The translations under genes and the position numbers were made by a program. A stretch of 64,000 nt of DNA, from NCBI GenBank assembly GCA_963965975.1, contig OZ014411.1:15396446-15460445 (forward strand), read 5' to 3'. Source of the DNA: Xestospongia bergquistia. Lineage: Eukaryota > Porifera > Demospongiae > Haplosclerida > Petrosiidae. The notes under the pieces were generated by a model. It saw nothing but the letters and a program-made list of their open reading frames with translations, made no database searches and was not told where the DNA came from. Shown piece by piece: positions 24,711 through 35,410 of the stretch. Position 1 is the stretch's first letter, and the number at the start of each line of letters is the position of its first letter.

Positions 24711-27700
24711 CTAAGGCAAAAACAAAAACAGTAATTTTAAATATACTTACAAATATATTATTAGCAACTTGTTGAAGAATTTATTCAATGACAATTAAAG
24801 TTACAAAATGATTTAGTAATTAAAGTTTATTTATTGAATGTTAAGAGAAGCACATTTGATGCATTGACATTCTTTGACATATATGTTATAATGTCAGGCT
24901 AAAAAACAGGTTTGCATCATTAAATTACTTTGCTTTACATTTGACATATCAAGAACCTGTGACAATAACTTGACAGATATTCCATACAAATGATGTTCCA
25001 TAATAGATAACTTATACAGTACTGATATTATTATTATTATGTATGTATTTTATAAATTGCAAAAAACCCTGTGAACTGTATACAGTGTCTTAAAACAACA
25101 ATGACTAAGAAAATAAACACAACACCAATGGTTCAAAAAACTCAAATGCAAGAATATTAATTCATTAGTCAAATTACTGATAAACGTATAACTTTGAATA
25201 GTGGTTTAGCACCTTGAAATGGTGAGATTTAATTGGAAAAAGCAATAATATTAAATTTATTGTAATGTATTGTGAAGCTAAGATATCAGTTGGTCTAAGC
25301 TATGCACAGGGAGAAATTGTACAGTAAATAAGGTATAGTAGTGGACTCTGTCACAGCATTGGTGTACATATTAACTAGGGATGATTAATATTAAGGTAAT
25401 GGTGATTATAAAAATTTCTAGTAATTACATAGTCCTAAAGTTGTCAATGTCTTGGCTACAATAAATCAATGTTTTCTATATAGTCATGTCACATTATAGC
25501 ACTCCTTACTGAACAATAATAGTACAGTTAATTTGAGCAAAGCTTATACTTATAACAAATAAAATCAGAAGACAGCAATTTAAAAATATACAGTAATTGT
25601 CAGCTTAAATTATTATAATCAGCTATCTCTAGTATTAACACTACACTACTCTTGTATCAACTTTTACAAACTACAAGTTTTAATGTGAATTCATGTCTAG
25701 TGTACACAAGTAATTTGTGTTTATGGATTTGAGGCAACTATTATACTCGTTTATGATCAGGTCCCTTCACTGAAAAAAAGCTTATATAGTATTCTCTTTT
25801 TAATATTATGTGACTGTTTACTATAATTATGTTTAAAAGTACTTCAAACATTGTCAACATGATGTTGTCTACAAGAATGTCAACAGTGATTAGAGGCCAT
25901 GGGCAGTGAATATGGAATACTATTTGTTACAAAAGGTGGTATTCTAAACCATATGACCCCGATATACAAGGTGACATTTGTAACACTTATATAATGCAAA
26001 CATTACCCCTTAGCACATGTGCATTGTATAGTTAACTATATTCACAACTAGTTACTAGATACTAAACCTGAAATTGAAACCCAAAACTCTAAGCAGGCAA
26101 ATGCCACTTGATACACATAGTGCTTTTTCTCACAGCAACAACAAAAGTTGTGCTGTTGAAACTTTATTGTCCTTTTGTAATAAATTACATTCAATAATAT
26201 ATCATAATAATATGTTATGTGCAATAGGTATTCAAGTGCCTCATGTTGTACTGTGGACCATTGTGCAACCAGCTATGATTTTCTTTGATTATACACTCTT
26301 GAGGGTCTTTGTTCTTCTGTCCAGATTGATCATTGTTATGTGAATACTTACCACAACCAAACAGAATGACAATAGATATAAAGGTTTCTCAGATTGCCAA
26401 CTTGCTACACTGAAAGAACTCATCTCAACTGCTGTAAAGGAACAATAACAACACAACAACAGTCATCCAGTGGCAAGTTATGCAGTAGGTTGTTTTCTGT
26501 AAGATTTAAGTGCCCAGACAGCACCCAGTGCTCATACAAGGTAAAACAGTAATGTTCCCAGAGCATTCAAATCTGTTGATGGATCTTAAGAGATTAGTGG
26601 CATATAGTGGAATTCTGTAATAGCTCCTATTGTATTCACTCTTTGTGGTCATTTGGAGAGGTTAACTCACAGTGATATTCACAAAGTGTTTTTCATTGCT
26701 ATGTTGGTCTGAATCTTTTACTCATTGGGGATGAAACTCAAACTAATGACCAGCAGGACCTTTTGAAAGACACTCAGATCACACCACCAATATCTGCCAC
26801 TGGCCTATTCAGCAATGAGTACCCTGGTACATCTAAGCCCTATGTCTAATACACCCATACCAAACAGTGCAGTTAAACGTTCTACAGTCCGAACTATGTT
26901 GACTTTCAGAATTGATTCCCAAAAATGTGGAGCTACTTCAGAGGATGGAAGCTATAGATTGGATTTTACACGAATCAAGAAACTATGTTAAGTATAGTCA
27001 TTGGAGATGTCGGTGCAATGTTTTTAGTGACTATATTACTCCAGAAACATAATTACCTAATGCTTAATCTCACTTTGTACAGAAGTTGATTTTATGGAAA
27101 GTTGCCTGACACAGTTGTGATGGATGGAAAGTGTATAATGATACTTTCCTGCATTAAGCAGCATTAACCATTACTTGCAGTGGTCTAATATTAACACTAT
27201 CCTATATTCAAAGGACTTCAGTCTAAACATTGTCTTGAGTGTGCTTATGGAGACACAGAATGCACAGTTGTCTCCAGGGGACCAGATCTGACCAGCAGGA
27301 AATTTATCGAACGGTCCATTTCTAAGCTGGTGGACAGTAATAAAGGCAAGCTATTCAAAAGAGTTATTTCATTTTGGTTTCTGTCCTGGATCACCAGAAT
27401 ACAGGTACCTATACACATGCTTAAGGTCCCATAAAGTGTCTCAAAAGATAAATGAATGAGTCCCCACAAGAAGATTTGGAGAGCATAAAATTGCTGAAGA
27501 CTAAGTGAACTACTTCACCTAATGTGGTGTAGTGATTTGTGGGTACAAATTGAACTCACCATCTCACTTGTTTTTTTCACTTTATGACTATTGTTATTTG
27601 TTGCAATTTCTTTCATAAACAAAACTAGAATGACAAAAATCTCATAGGCCAATTAACAAGTAGGCTGTGGCCAATTAGTATAACATTAATAGCATGTAGT

Positions 27701-27880
27701 GTAGGGCACTGCCATCACTTCCAGCTGGTAATTGAATAGACAGAAAGGATGCACATACTGAAGACCTCACACAGCTTCCTGCCCCTATTGATTAATGCAG
27801 AAGGCAACAAAATTCAATACCTCAGTGACATCACTAAACTTTGAAGGATAGTAGCAGGAAATATTGGTTTCCTATCCAGA
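24711..27880. other. No gene recognised
   Basis: AT-rich sequence to about 25.9 kb, then a less AT-rich stretch (26.0-27.9 kb) with short open frames (for example 26074-26343 plus) without recognisable motifs. The compositional shift and the DIRS-type remnant immediately to the right suggest 26.4-27.9 kb may be the decayed upstream part of that element. This is inference only. Confidence 0.4.
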
Positions 27881-27884
27881 CCAA

Positions 27885-29240
27885 ACCATGGCCCTGTACA
27901 TCCTGTAAGGTATAAGATCAAGCTTCCACATTGGTCTGGACCTTAAACTACAACCCTTATTCCCTAGCCATCTCAGCAGCGACAATCCTCAGCCAGTCAG
28001 TGAGTTTATCTAGAATGAGTTGAATGAGGGCTGTATGGTAAACCACTTACAATGAGCAACAAGCACAAGTTCCTACTTGGCATTACCCATAAAAATCATG
28101 CAATACGCATCAGCCTGAGAAATACAATATTACCACAGATTTGTTGTCTCCTAGGGTCATAGTATAAATAATGCTATGTATCCAAACCTCTACAGTTTAA
28201 GTTACATAAGGGTTGATAGGCACCTGAATTGGTGGTGCAGATGGGTAGATGATCCCAACTGATAAGTTATATAGATTAACGTCAATGCTAGTGTAATGGT
28301 CTACCCTAAAGGCACCTTATCAAAAACAGTTGCTATCCTTGCTTGAGCAACTATAGCATGCATACATGGTCATTTCTTAGATGCACGATTGACTTCTCAG
28401 AAGTTGTTCATGAGCTGCTCTACAAGATGAGACTCAACATTTACTTCAGGGCTGACTTAGTATGGTGGACTCTGTTCATAGAAAGATGGATAATAAAAGT
28501 AATGGAATAAGTCTTATATCTTGTTTAGGTACATCAAGCCCTTAATTGACTGTGCAGTCAGATGCATCAGACAACAGGGAGTGTAATACAGTGTGATACC
28601 ATAATGGTATGAGGTACAGTGGGATGAAAAGTGGCTTTCAGCTATAAAATCTTTAAAGGAGGTCATCAGAGTCATATTATCAGCTTAGTATGTGGCACAT
28701 ACTGTTACTGAAAAATTGTGTTGTTCAAAAGTCACAATTAAAAAGCTATTTCTGTTACTACCAGGGAGCAGTTAACATGACCATTATTGTTGACTCCATG
28801 TCTTCAAGTAAAGCTTCACCTGGTTCTTATCGATGCAATATCTTCCCATATAAGCATAGAACTGCTCCATCTACTATCAGACACTCAAGTCTAATGGCTC
28901 AGTCAGAACTGGAGGCATTTGTTCACCACTTTTACACCAAAATTGTTTAGAAGACTGAACAGTTGTATTGTTCAGGATAAGAATACAATACTACAGAATG
29001 TTCTGTCACATCCACCATTTCAATGTATTACCATTGAGCTCAGTTGTATTATGCATGCATGTGTCATTTTCAGGTAAGAATTGGTGAAACAGTCCTCTAT
29101 TAAATCCTATTTATCTGCGCTACTCAATTTTCCAAATATCCAAAGGCCATTCTGACCTATGTCAAAAACTATTTTTAAAGAGAATGTTGGATTATGTATT
29201 ACAGAGCACAAAGCACTCACGAGTGTGTCTAACATAGCTG
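27885..29240 (+). mobile_element. Dead DIRS-type (tyrosine-recombinase) retroelement fragment
   Basis: Plus-strand translation in shifting frames shows the RT block GHSINNAMYPNLYSLSYIRV at 28155-28214, which matches the L-S-x-P-x-G-x-SVND-G---SL-Y-x-VD region of DIRS reverse transcriptases. An ADLVWWTLFIERW motif follows near 28450-28490, and QSDASD, the first RNase H aspartate, at 28555-28572. A stretch near 29097-29125 (IKSYLSALL) resembles the start of a DIRS tyrosine recombinase. Stops and frameshifts are frequent. No terminal repeats found; the right side is cut off where another repeat begins near 29.25 kb. Confidence 0.6.
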
Positions 29241-29448
29241 TTGATAAAAACGGAAACCCCTCAACATTTCAGATTAGGTTAAATGCCTCAAAAACTGAAT
29301 CAGTAGTTGATGTGTTTATTGTCCAAAAAACATGATTTTTGTGCCTTATAACTGCCCTTGCAAAATAACGCCAGGGTCCAATGGAACAGCTCAGAAACAA
29401 TGTTGTCCTGATAAATATCAGAACTATATCAAATGAAAGGTTTGTGTC

Positions 29449-29757
29449 TGAATTGTAGTTAACCTTGCTGTGCATGGGCGCAGAGCAAGGGTTACTGTAG
29501 TCTGTCAGTGTGTGTCTGTCTGTTACCCGGGCAAATGGCTTTGAACTCGGCAAATACGGCACTGGTAGCCACCAAACTATAGTGGAGGGTAGCAAAACTT
29601 CTGTACTTCTTATGAATACTGCCAAAAGGAGCGTTAAACGAACAAAAGCTTTAAAAGTCCGAAAAAACTTTGAAAAAAGCACAGCTTTTTAAAGTGAGAA
29701 TTCTTGCAAAAATACTTCTTTGGAAAGTTATGACAGCTTTACTAACTTTTGGCAAAC
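29449..29757. repeat. Dispersed repeat, copy 1
   Basis: About 300 bp sharing TACTGTAGTCTGTCAGTGTG, GTTACCCGGGCAAATGGCTT, ACTGGTAGCCACCAAACTAT and AATACTTCTTTGGAAAGTTA in the same order as 31848-32222. Open frames cross it on both strands (for example 29269-29682 minus), but conservation between the copies does not respect a frame. Probably a transposable-element fragment; family unknown. Confidence 0.8.
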
Positions 29758-29869
29758 TAGACCTTAATTGTAAAATCATCCTAACTTGATTAAGTATATT
29801 ATTATTGTTGATGAAAGGGGCTGAGTACATTAGGCTATGGTCGTACGAAGTATCAACAGTGGAACATCT

Positions 29870-29992
29870 TAGCAGGCTTGTTTTCATTGTCTCATTCTTG
29901 ATTACGAGAAAAGCAGTAACAGTTATGATGTAAACAAAACCAGTTATTCCTGCGAAAATGCTAAATATCACCTTTCGACGATATCAGCCATT
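29870..29992. repeat. Segment similar to 34429-34545
   Basis: Shares TTGTTTTCATTGT, GATTA-GAGAAAA, CTGTAACAG-like and ATCACCTTTCGACGATATCA with the later locus. On the minus strand it could encode a hydrophobic stretch (FSIFAGITGFVYIITVTAFL); on the plus strand the related locus has a 118-codon frame at 34228-34584. Which strand, if any, is coding cannot be decided. Confidence 0.45.
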
Positions 29993-30002
29993 CATATTAT
30001 CT

Positions 30003-30996
30003 GGAGCACATGAGCGTCACGAAGGAGCGTCTAACTGCCATTATATTTGTATTCTAACCACACTGTCAGGGATTATTCCATATAAGGAAAATATGCTTAA
30101 GTAGCATAAGTACTGTTAAGTACGTGACGGAGCAACGAATATAATTACAATCATCAATGATGAGTAAAATGAAAAAACTAAAAAAAGAAAGAAGTTATGT
30201 ACATCGAGAAACGTTTAAAAGAATTAGACTTGGAGGTTATGGAGGCTTTTGTCATTAAAGAGGTGGAAAAAGTTGAACAACATATCTTTATTCACCTGTG
30301 TTATTAAAACCTCCTTTTGCTATTAAGGCTAATATTATCTGATATTATAACATTATCATTATTAATACAATGAACAGTTACTACATCTTTTAGTTGCATG
30401 CATGGTTTACAAATCAAGTTTTCATATAAAGAGTGGTGCATTTCTATAATCTCCACGGTGATGCCTCAGCTTGTCACGAACACTTCCTCTAGTTATAACT
30501 GCACGTCTGGCAATTCAGTGATGATAATTGACCTGAGGTGGCGTGCTTCACTTGGCTAAAGAAAGTCTCAACTGCACTACCATTGAGATGTACTGGATAT
30601 ATTGTGTACCCAGGGTGAGCAGAAGTGAAATCAGCACATAAGTTCTTAAAGCCATAATACATGAGCCGTGTAAGTCCCAGGTTTGCCAGTAGTAACCCTG
30701 AAATGTCCCATTTGTTCAGCCACTCGTGGATCCATTGACAGAGTCGGCCGCTGTTTTCGTGTAGCAGGGACTTCCGTGTCTTCAGAAGGTCGCTTGGCCA
30801 TCTTCTTGACTTCTCTTAAATTTATCTATTTAAAGCACACCTAACTAAGAGATTACAGCCCAAAAGCTATTAAAATGCAAAACACTTTGCAGTTATGTCC
30901 ATTATATGGACATACATTCTAAGCCTTGATTCGACAACAGTTGGTTAAGGAGTTCGACGCTCCTTCGTGTCGCTTCGCTACGCTCATGCGCTCCTG
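30003..30996. mobile_element. ~1-kb terminal-inverted-repeat element
   Basis: Left end GGAGCACATGAGCGT followed by CACGAAGGAGCGTCTAACT. The right end, reverse-complemented, reads GGAGCGCATGAGCGT, then CACGAAGGAGCGTCGAACT with a 9-bp insertion between the blocks. Inside, on the minus strand, lie a start-like frame from 30801 (MAKRPSEDTEV...) and, after a frame change, LNGSAVETFFSQVKHATSG near 30520-30590, which looks like the C-terminal part of a DDE-type transposase of unidentified family. Probably a non-autonomous deletion derivative. No clear target duplication was seen. Confidence 0.6.
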
Positions 30997-31444
30997 GTAC
31001 TATCATGGACTATAATAGCTAGACAGTTTGGTATATAAAGAATGTCACTGTACTTAAAACAAAAAGAAGTAGGAATCTTGGATGACTTCAAGTAATCAGA
31101 CATCATTACTGGTATGTGTTGACACCAAAAGATCAATAGATGTATCATATTATGTTGTACCTTGACCAATGGCTCTCTGGCATATAGATATGTTCATCAG
31201 TTATAACATACAGCCCTTTCCATACTTGACATGATATACAATCATAACTGATTTTCAACTATTTTCTAACACAACCTCGCCTTTTTTCTTAACCTTAAAT
31301 ACATCACTATGAAATCAATACTAGTTCACATATACAAGTCCCAAAATTTTTGAACCACTATTCAAAATTTTACAAAATGCGTTTTTATTAGTTTGCTTTT
31401 AGATGGAAATCATAAAATTGTTCAATAATATGTGGGGTAATTGA

Positions 31445-31766
31445 AACTATAACGATGCCTCTGTCAAAGCTGCACTTCTGCATGTATCTCCAGCTTTATT
31501 TTATAAAAGACAAGAGAGTAATCCATGGCATGATGTTTTTAATGCTATAACACAATTTTTTAATATGTTCTACTCTTCTTACAAAGAAGACATTCTTAAT
31601 CATCTATTGTAAGTCACTTGTTTGCTATACATAATGTTTGATTTGAAAATGATCAACAGATGTTGTTGTTACAGAGAGTGATGAATCATGCCTCCACTTA
31701 TTATTACAACTAGTAAATGAACCACCTCAAAAATCTTCAAAATATGGCAATGATCTGTATACTTAA
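31445..31766 (+). CDS. Candidate two-exon terminal fragment, unknown protein
   Basis: Open stretch 31445-31608 encodes NDASVKAALLHVSPALFYKR then QESNPWHDVFNAITQFFN and ends at a good donor (GTAAGTCA). After a 70-base intron an acceptor ...ACAGAGAG at 31678 lets the frame continue (DESCLHLLLQLVNEPPQKS) to TAA at 31764-31766. The composition looks like a helical cytosolic protein. Family not recognised; no 5' exon found; the first exon's acceptor is unclear because TGA precedes the frame at 31442. May be a gene remnant. Confidence 0.35.
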
Positions 31767-31847
31767 ACAATAACTGAAAAATAAGAAACACGTAGAGTTT
31801 AATTTTACAAAGGAATATTTAGAGAGAAAAATTGGATAAAGTTTGGA

Positions 31848-32222
31848 ATAATTATTAACCTCACTGTGCGTGGGCGCATAGCGAGGGTTACTGTAGTCTG
31901 TCAGTGTGTCTGTTACCCGGGCAAATGGCTTTGAACTGCTTTAACTCCGCAAACAAAGTACTGGTAGCCACCAAACTATAGTGGAGGCTAGAAAAACATG
32001 TGTACTTCTTAAGAATACTGCCAAAAGGAGCGTTAAAGGAACAAAAAGCTTTAAAAGTCTGAAAAACCTTTGAAAAAAGCACACCTTTAATCTCAGTGAA
32101 GACTCCAGAATTCAATAAAACCTCCTGCATACAGCTTATGACATTTTCCAACTTTTTAAAATGAGAAATTTGGCCAAAATACTTCTTTGGAAAGTTATGA
32201 TAGTTTTACTAACTTTTGGCAG
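31848..32222. repeat. Dispersed repeat, copy 2
   Basis: Second copy of the repeat at 29449-29757, in the same orientation and about 2.4 kb away. It carries an extra ~70 bp (CTTTAATCTCAGTGAAGACT and following) absent from copy 1. Confidence 0.8.
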
Positions 32223-32629
32223 TTATCTTTGTCGATACATTGAGCGCAAACTAAAAATACTAGTACCATAGCTGTCACTGGAGAGTCACTAACTTTTACT
32301 AAGAAGCTGGAAAGTATTGGACCTTTTGTCAATTAGAGTGCAGTAGACGCACTAAACGGCTAAGCTTTTTCCCCATTGATTGAAGAGAAATGCTGAGTCA
32401 TCAATAATCATCTTGCACATCACGTGAGTTATCCTTTGTCTGTGCATGTTCACTTGAGGAGAATAAAGAGAGTCTCTGGATAAGACCACAGCGAGTTTAA
32501 GCACTGCAGTGCATTTCATTGATTATTGAAATTAGAGGGACTAAATTTTAGAATAATTACAGTATACTATAATATATAGTAGCTAAACGGATTCTCAATT
32601 ACACACGAATGTGCATAGAAGACAAGAAA

Positions 32630-33990
32630 AAAAAGGAAGTGGAATGTCTGTTCTTGGCTTCTGTAGAAGCATGACTCATCTAATTCTTACAGTTTCTTAT
32701 TATAATATTCATAAAGTGATTGATATTTTGTAAGATTTCTTTTGACAACCTTTGATCAAGATTTTGGAGATAAGCAGCAGACTAATTTTGGCCATATCAT
32801 ATTCCATCGGTCACACCAAACTCTCCATTTAACAACAAGGCTATGCATACATAAAGAAAAGCTATAAGAGTGACTGAAGCATACAGTTTACTCTCTTAGA
32901 ATCAAGCATCAGTAAAATGTATCCAATTTGGTTGGGTTTATGACTTTGGCTGTGCATTCTTATGTCTGCCCTCAGCTTCCATACCAACTAGGTCATTAAT
33001 TGGAATTTCCAAATACACAAAGGTATGTTAAAGAAATAGAAAATGGGAATTAGAACATTTGTTCTCGGCCTCTGTAGAAGCAAGACTTCTTATTCCTACA
33101 GTTTCTTACTATAATATATATGAAGAGATTCATATTTCTAAGAATTCTTTTAACAAGCCTCGGATCAACATTTTGTGGAAAAGAGATAAGCAGTAGACTA
33201 ATTATGGTCATATCAAATTTCATACGCATGAGGCACATCAAACTCTCTCTACTCAACAACAAGGTTATGTATACATGCAGAAACGCTATAGTGTCATTGA
33301 AGTATACAATATATTTCTATTTACTAACAAATGGTCAATTCAATAAAGGAGACTAATTCTACACAAAAGATATAATTAGGCATTGAAATGGTTAATAAAT
33401 TGCTACTAATCCATCTGTTTGTGAGTCAATTTAAAATGGGTTGTGCAACAAGGGTTACGAAAATAGTTCACCTTGTGTCCAATTATATGATGGGTGTGTG
33501 AAAGAAATAAAAAATGGGAATTGAAATATTTGTTCTCGTCCTCTGTAGAAGCACAAATCCTCTTATTCTTACAGTTTCTTACTATTATATATATATGAAG
33601 AGATTCATATTTTCTAAGAATTTTTTTAACAACCCTCGAATCAACATTTTGCAGAAAAGAGATAAGCAGTAGACTAATTATGGTCATATCAAATTTCATA
33701 TTCATGAGGCACATCAAGCTCTCTATTCAACAACAAGTTTATGCATACATAGAGAAAAGCTCTTAATGTGACTGAAGCATAAAATATATTTCTATTTACT
33801 AACAAAAGGTCAATTCAATAAAGAAGACTAAATCTACCCAAAAAATATAATTAGGCATTAAAATGGTTAATAAATTGCTAATAATCCATCTGTTAGAGAG
33901 GCATTTTAAAATGGGTTGTGCAACAAGAGTTACAAAAATAGTTCACTTTGTGTCCAGAGCCCACTAGTGAATGGGTATGTGGTATGAGAC
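32630..33990. repeat. Triplicated ~475-bp tandem unit
   Basis: Copies at about 32630-32905 (diverged, partial), 33030-33480 and 33510-33955. All share CTCTGTAGAAGCA, GATAAGCAG-AGACTAATT, TATCAAATTTCAT and GGCACATCAAACTCTCT; copies 2 and 3 also share AAAATGGGTTGTGCAACAAG. On the minus strand, copies 2 and 3 give partly similar frames (KFDMTIISLLLISF then QNVD-R-VK-ILR), but single-base indels break them at different points. This could be a duplicated dead exon of unknown family. Confidence 0.75.
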
Positions 33991-34227
33991 AAAAAAACTA
34001 GATAGATTAATACTTAGGCTGTAATGAATAAGACATTTATTAATATGAATAATAAATAATAGCATGTGGTAATATTATTGGTTATTAGGAACTATTTTAA
34101 TGTTCATGAAGTGATACATAAACTATCTAACAAAGTAGGCTGAATGTTCTAAGCCCTTTCATGTTACTTATGACAAAGTAAGATACAGCAATATTGTACT
34201 TACCATAGTTTATGAATAACAGCTCAT

Positions 34228-34584
34228 GTGCGAGAACACAAGGACAGCAAACGTTATAGTCATCCAATTGGAGAACAACAAAGTAAAACTAAAGGCTGTC
34301 ACGAGAAGCGTAGAGTAAAGGTAGTAATACGACACGCATCGACACGCATGCGCAGTCACTTTATGCATCAATTTGACGCATGCGTAAAGTTTCTCAAAGG
34401 TCGAGCAAGAATGGAGACATCTTTTTGGGAGGCATGTTTTCATTGTTTATCTGGTTTTTTGATTAGAAGAAAAAACTGTAACAGAAACGCTCTAAACAAA
34501 GCTCTGTCTGCGAGAACGGTAAATCACCTTTCGACAATATCAGACTTTGATACTTTGATGACTGAGTTAAAACAAAAGAATTAA
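34228..34584 (+). CDS. Open frame of 118 codons, uncertain
   Basis: The frame from ATG 34228 to TAA is basic (many Arg/Lys/His) with no recognised domain. An overlapping minus-strand frame contains a hydrophobic segment, so the coding strand is unclear. The 3' half resembles 29870-29992, which suggests a dispersed element or a shared promoter/first-exon segment. The inverted pair ACGCATGCGC and GACGCATGCGT near 34345-34385 is also notable. Confidence 0.2.
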   Translation: MREHKDSKRYSHPIGEQQSKTKGCHEKRRVKVVIRHASTRMRSHFMHQFDACVKFLKGRARMETSFWEACFHCLSGFLIRRKNCNRNALNKALSARTVNHLSTISDFDTLMTELKQKN

Positions 34585-34599
34585 AAGATGAAGAACCTC

Positions 34600-35130
34600 C
34601 ATAGTTCAGTGCAGTCTTGTTTCTCTGATACAGTAAACTTGCTTATTCTACATTTCATCCTCTATACTATTATTTCAATGACAAATCAATGAAGTATATC
34701 ATTACAGTTCATATTTCCATATTATTTTTAATTACTATATCATTACACAGAGTATAGAAATCACTTTTTTGTGTTAAGTCTTCAAAGAGTAGTTCTTGAT
34801 CATGACACAAGAATACAGTCTTAAATTCAAGGTGCATGCAAAATTAAGCCCAGACTTATCAACAATAATGGTTCCCAACATCAATACAGACCAGCTATCT
34901 TCCTTTCCTAGTGAGAAAAAAGAATATCAATCTCATCCTTACATGCAGGCAGTGTATTAAGAAAAATCAAAAATATGATTCAACTGGATTCCAAGATCAG
35001 ACATAAGTGATCATGATAGCACTTATTTAATTAAGGAAACGATGTTTAAGATAAGATACATAATTATTGGAGATTATAAATGGAAAGAACACAAAAGTGT
35101 ACATCTTAATTCTGTACTTTAAATGTAATA
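34600..35130. other. No gene recognised
   Basis: AT-rich sequence without splice-bordered open exons or repeats I could identify. Confidence 0.5.
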
Positions 35131-35136
35131 ACAAAC

Positions 35137-35217
35137 CTGTTTCTTCCATATTAAGTTTCTCTGAAGATATCGATGTGGTTTCTAAAGAGTTTATTCTAGC
35201 TGTAGTAACAGTTTGAT
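35137..35217 (-). CDS. Ser/Thr-rich candidate exon
   Basis: An 81-nt exon between acceptor CACGTAG and donor GTTTGTTAT, with 2 leading and 1 trailing base (symmetric phase). It encodes QTVTTARINSLETTSISSEK then LNMEET. The Ser/Thr-rich composition suits an extracellular stalk or disordered linker. A second exon-like segment at 35344-35410 (acceptor TTTCAG; DNSNHVVTSTKITSVAL) is similar in style but is 67 nt, so one base out of phase. Both probably belong with the SRCR-like exon at 38.2 kb. Family not recognised. Confidence 0.4.
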
Positions 35218-35410
35218 CTACGTGTATATACAAAATTTCATTGTTAAAAGGTGACTAAAAGATTTTTATCATCATTTTTAAGTTCATGGAACTAAATTGT
35301 GTAGCTTAAGTATGGTGCATATATACTTTAAATACTGTAAAACCTGTTTTGTAATACTAATGCTACTGAAGTGATTTTGGTAGAGGTAACTACATGATTG
35401 CTATTATCAT

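Noticed and set aside
26074..26343. 89-codon plus-strand frame
   Set aside because: Starts with ATG and is open but has no recognisable motif, splice context or neighbour; it lies in a stretch suspected to be decayed transposon.
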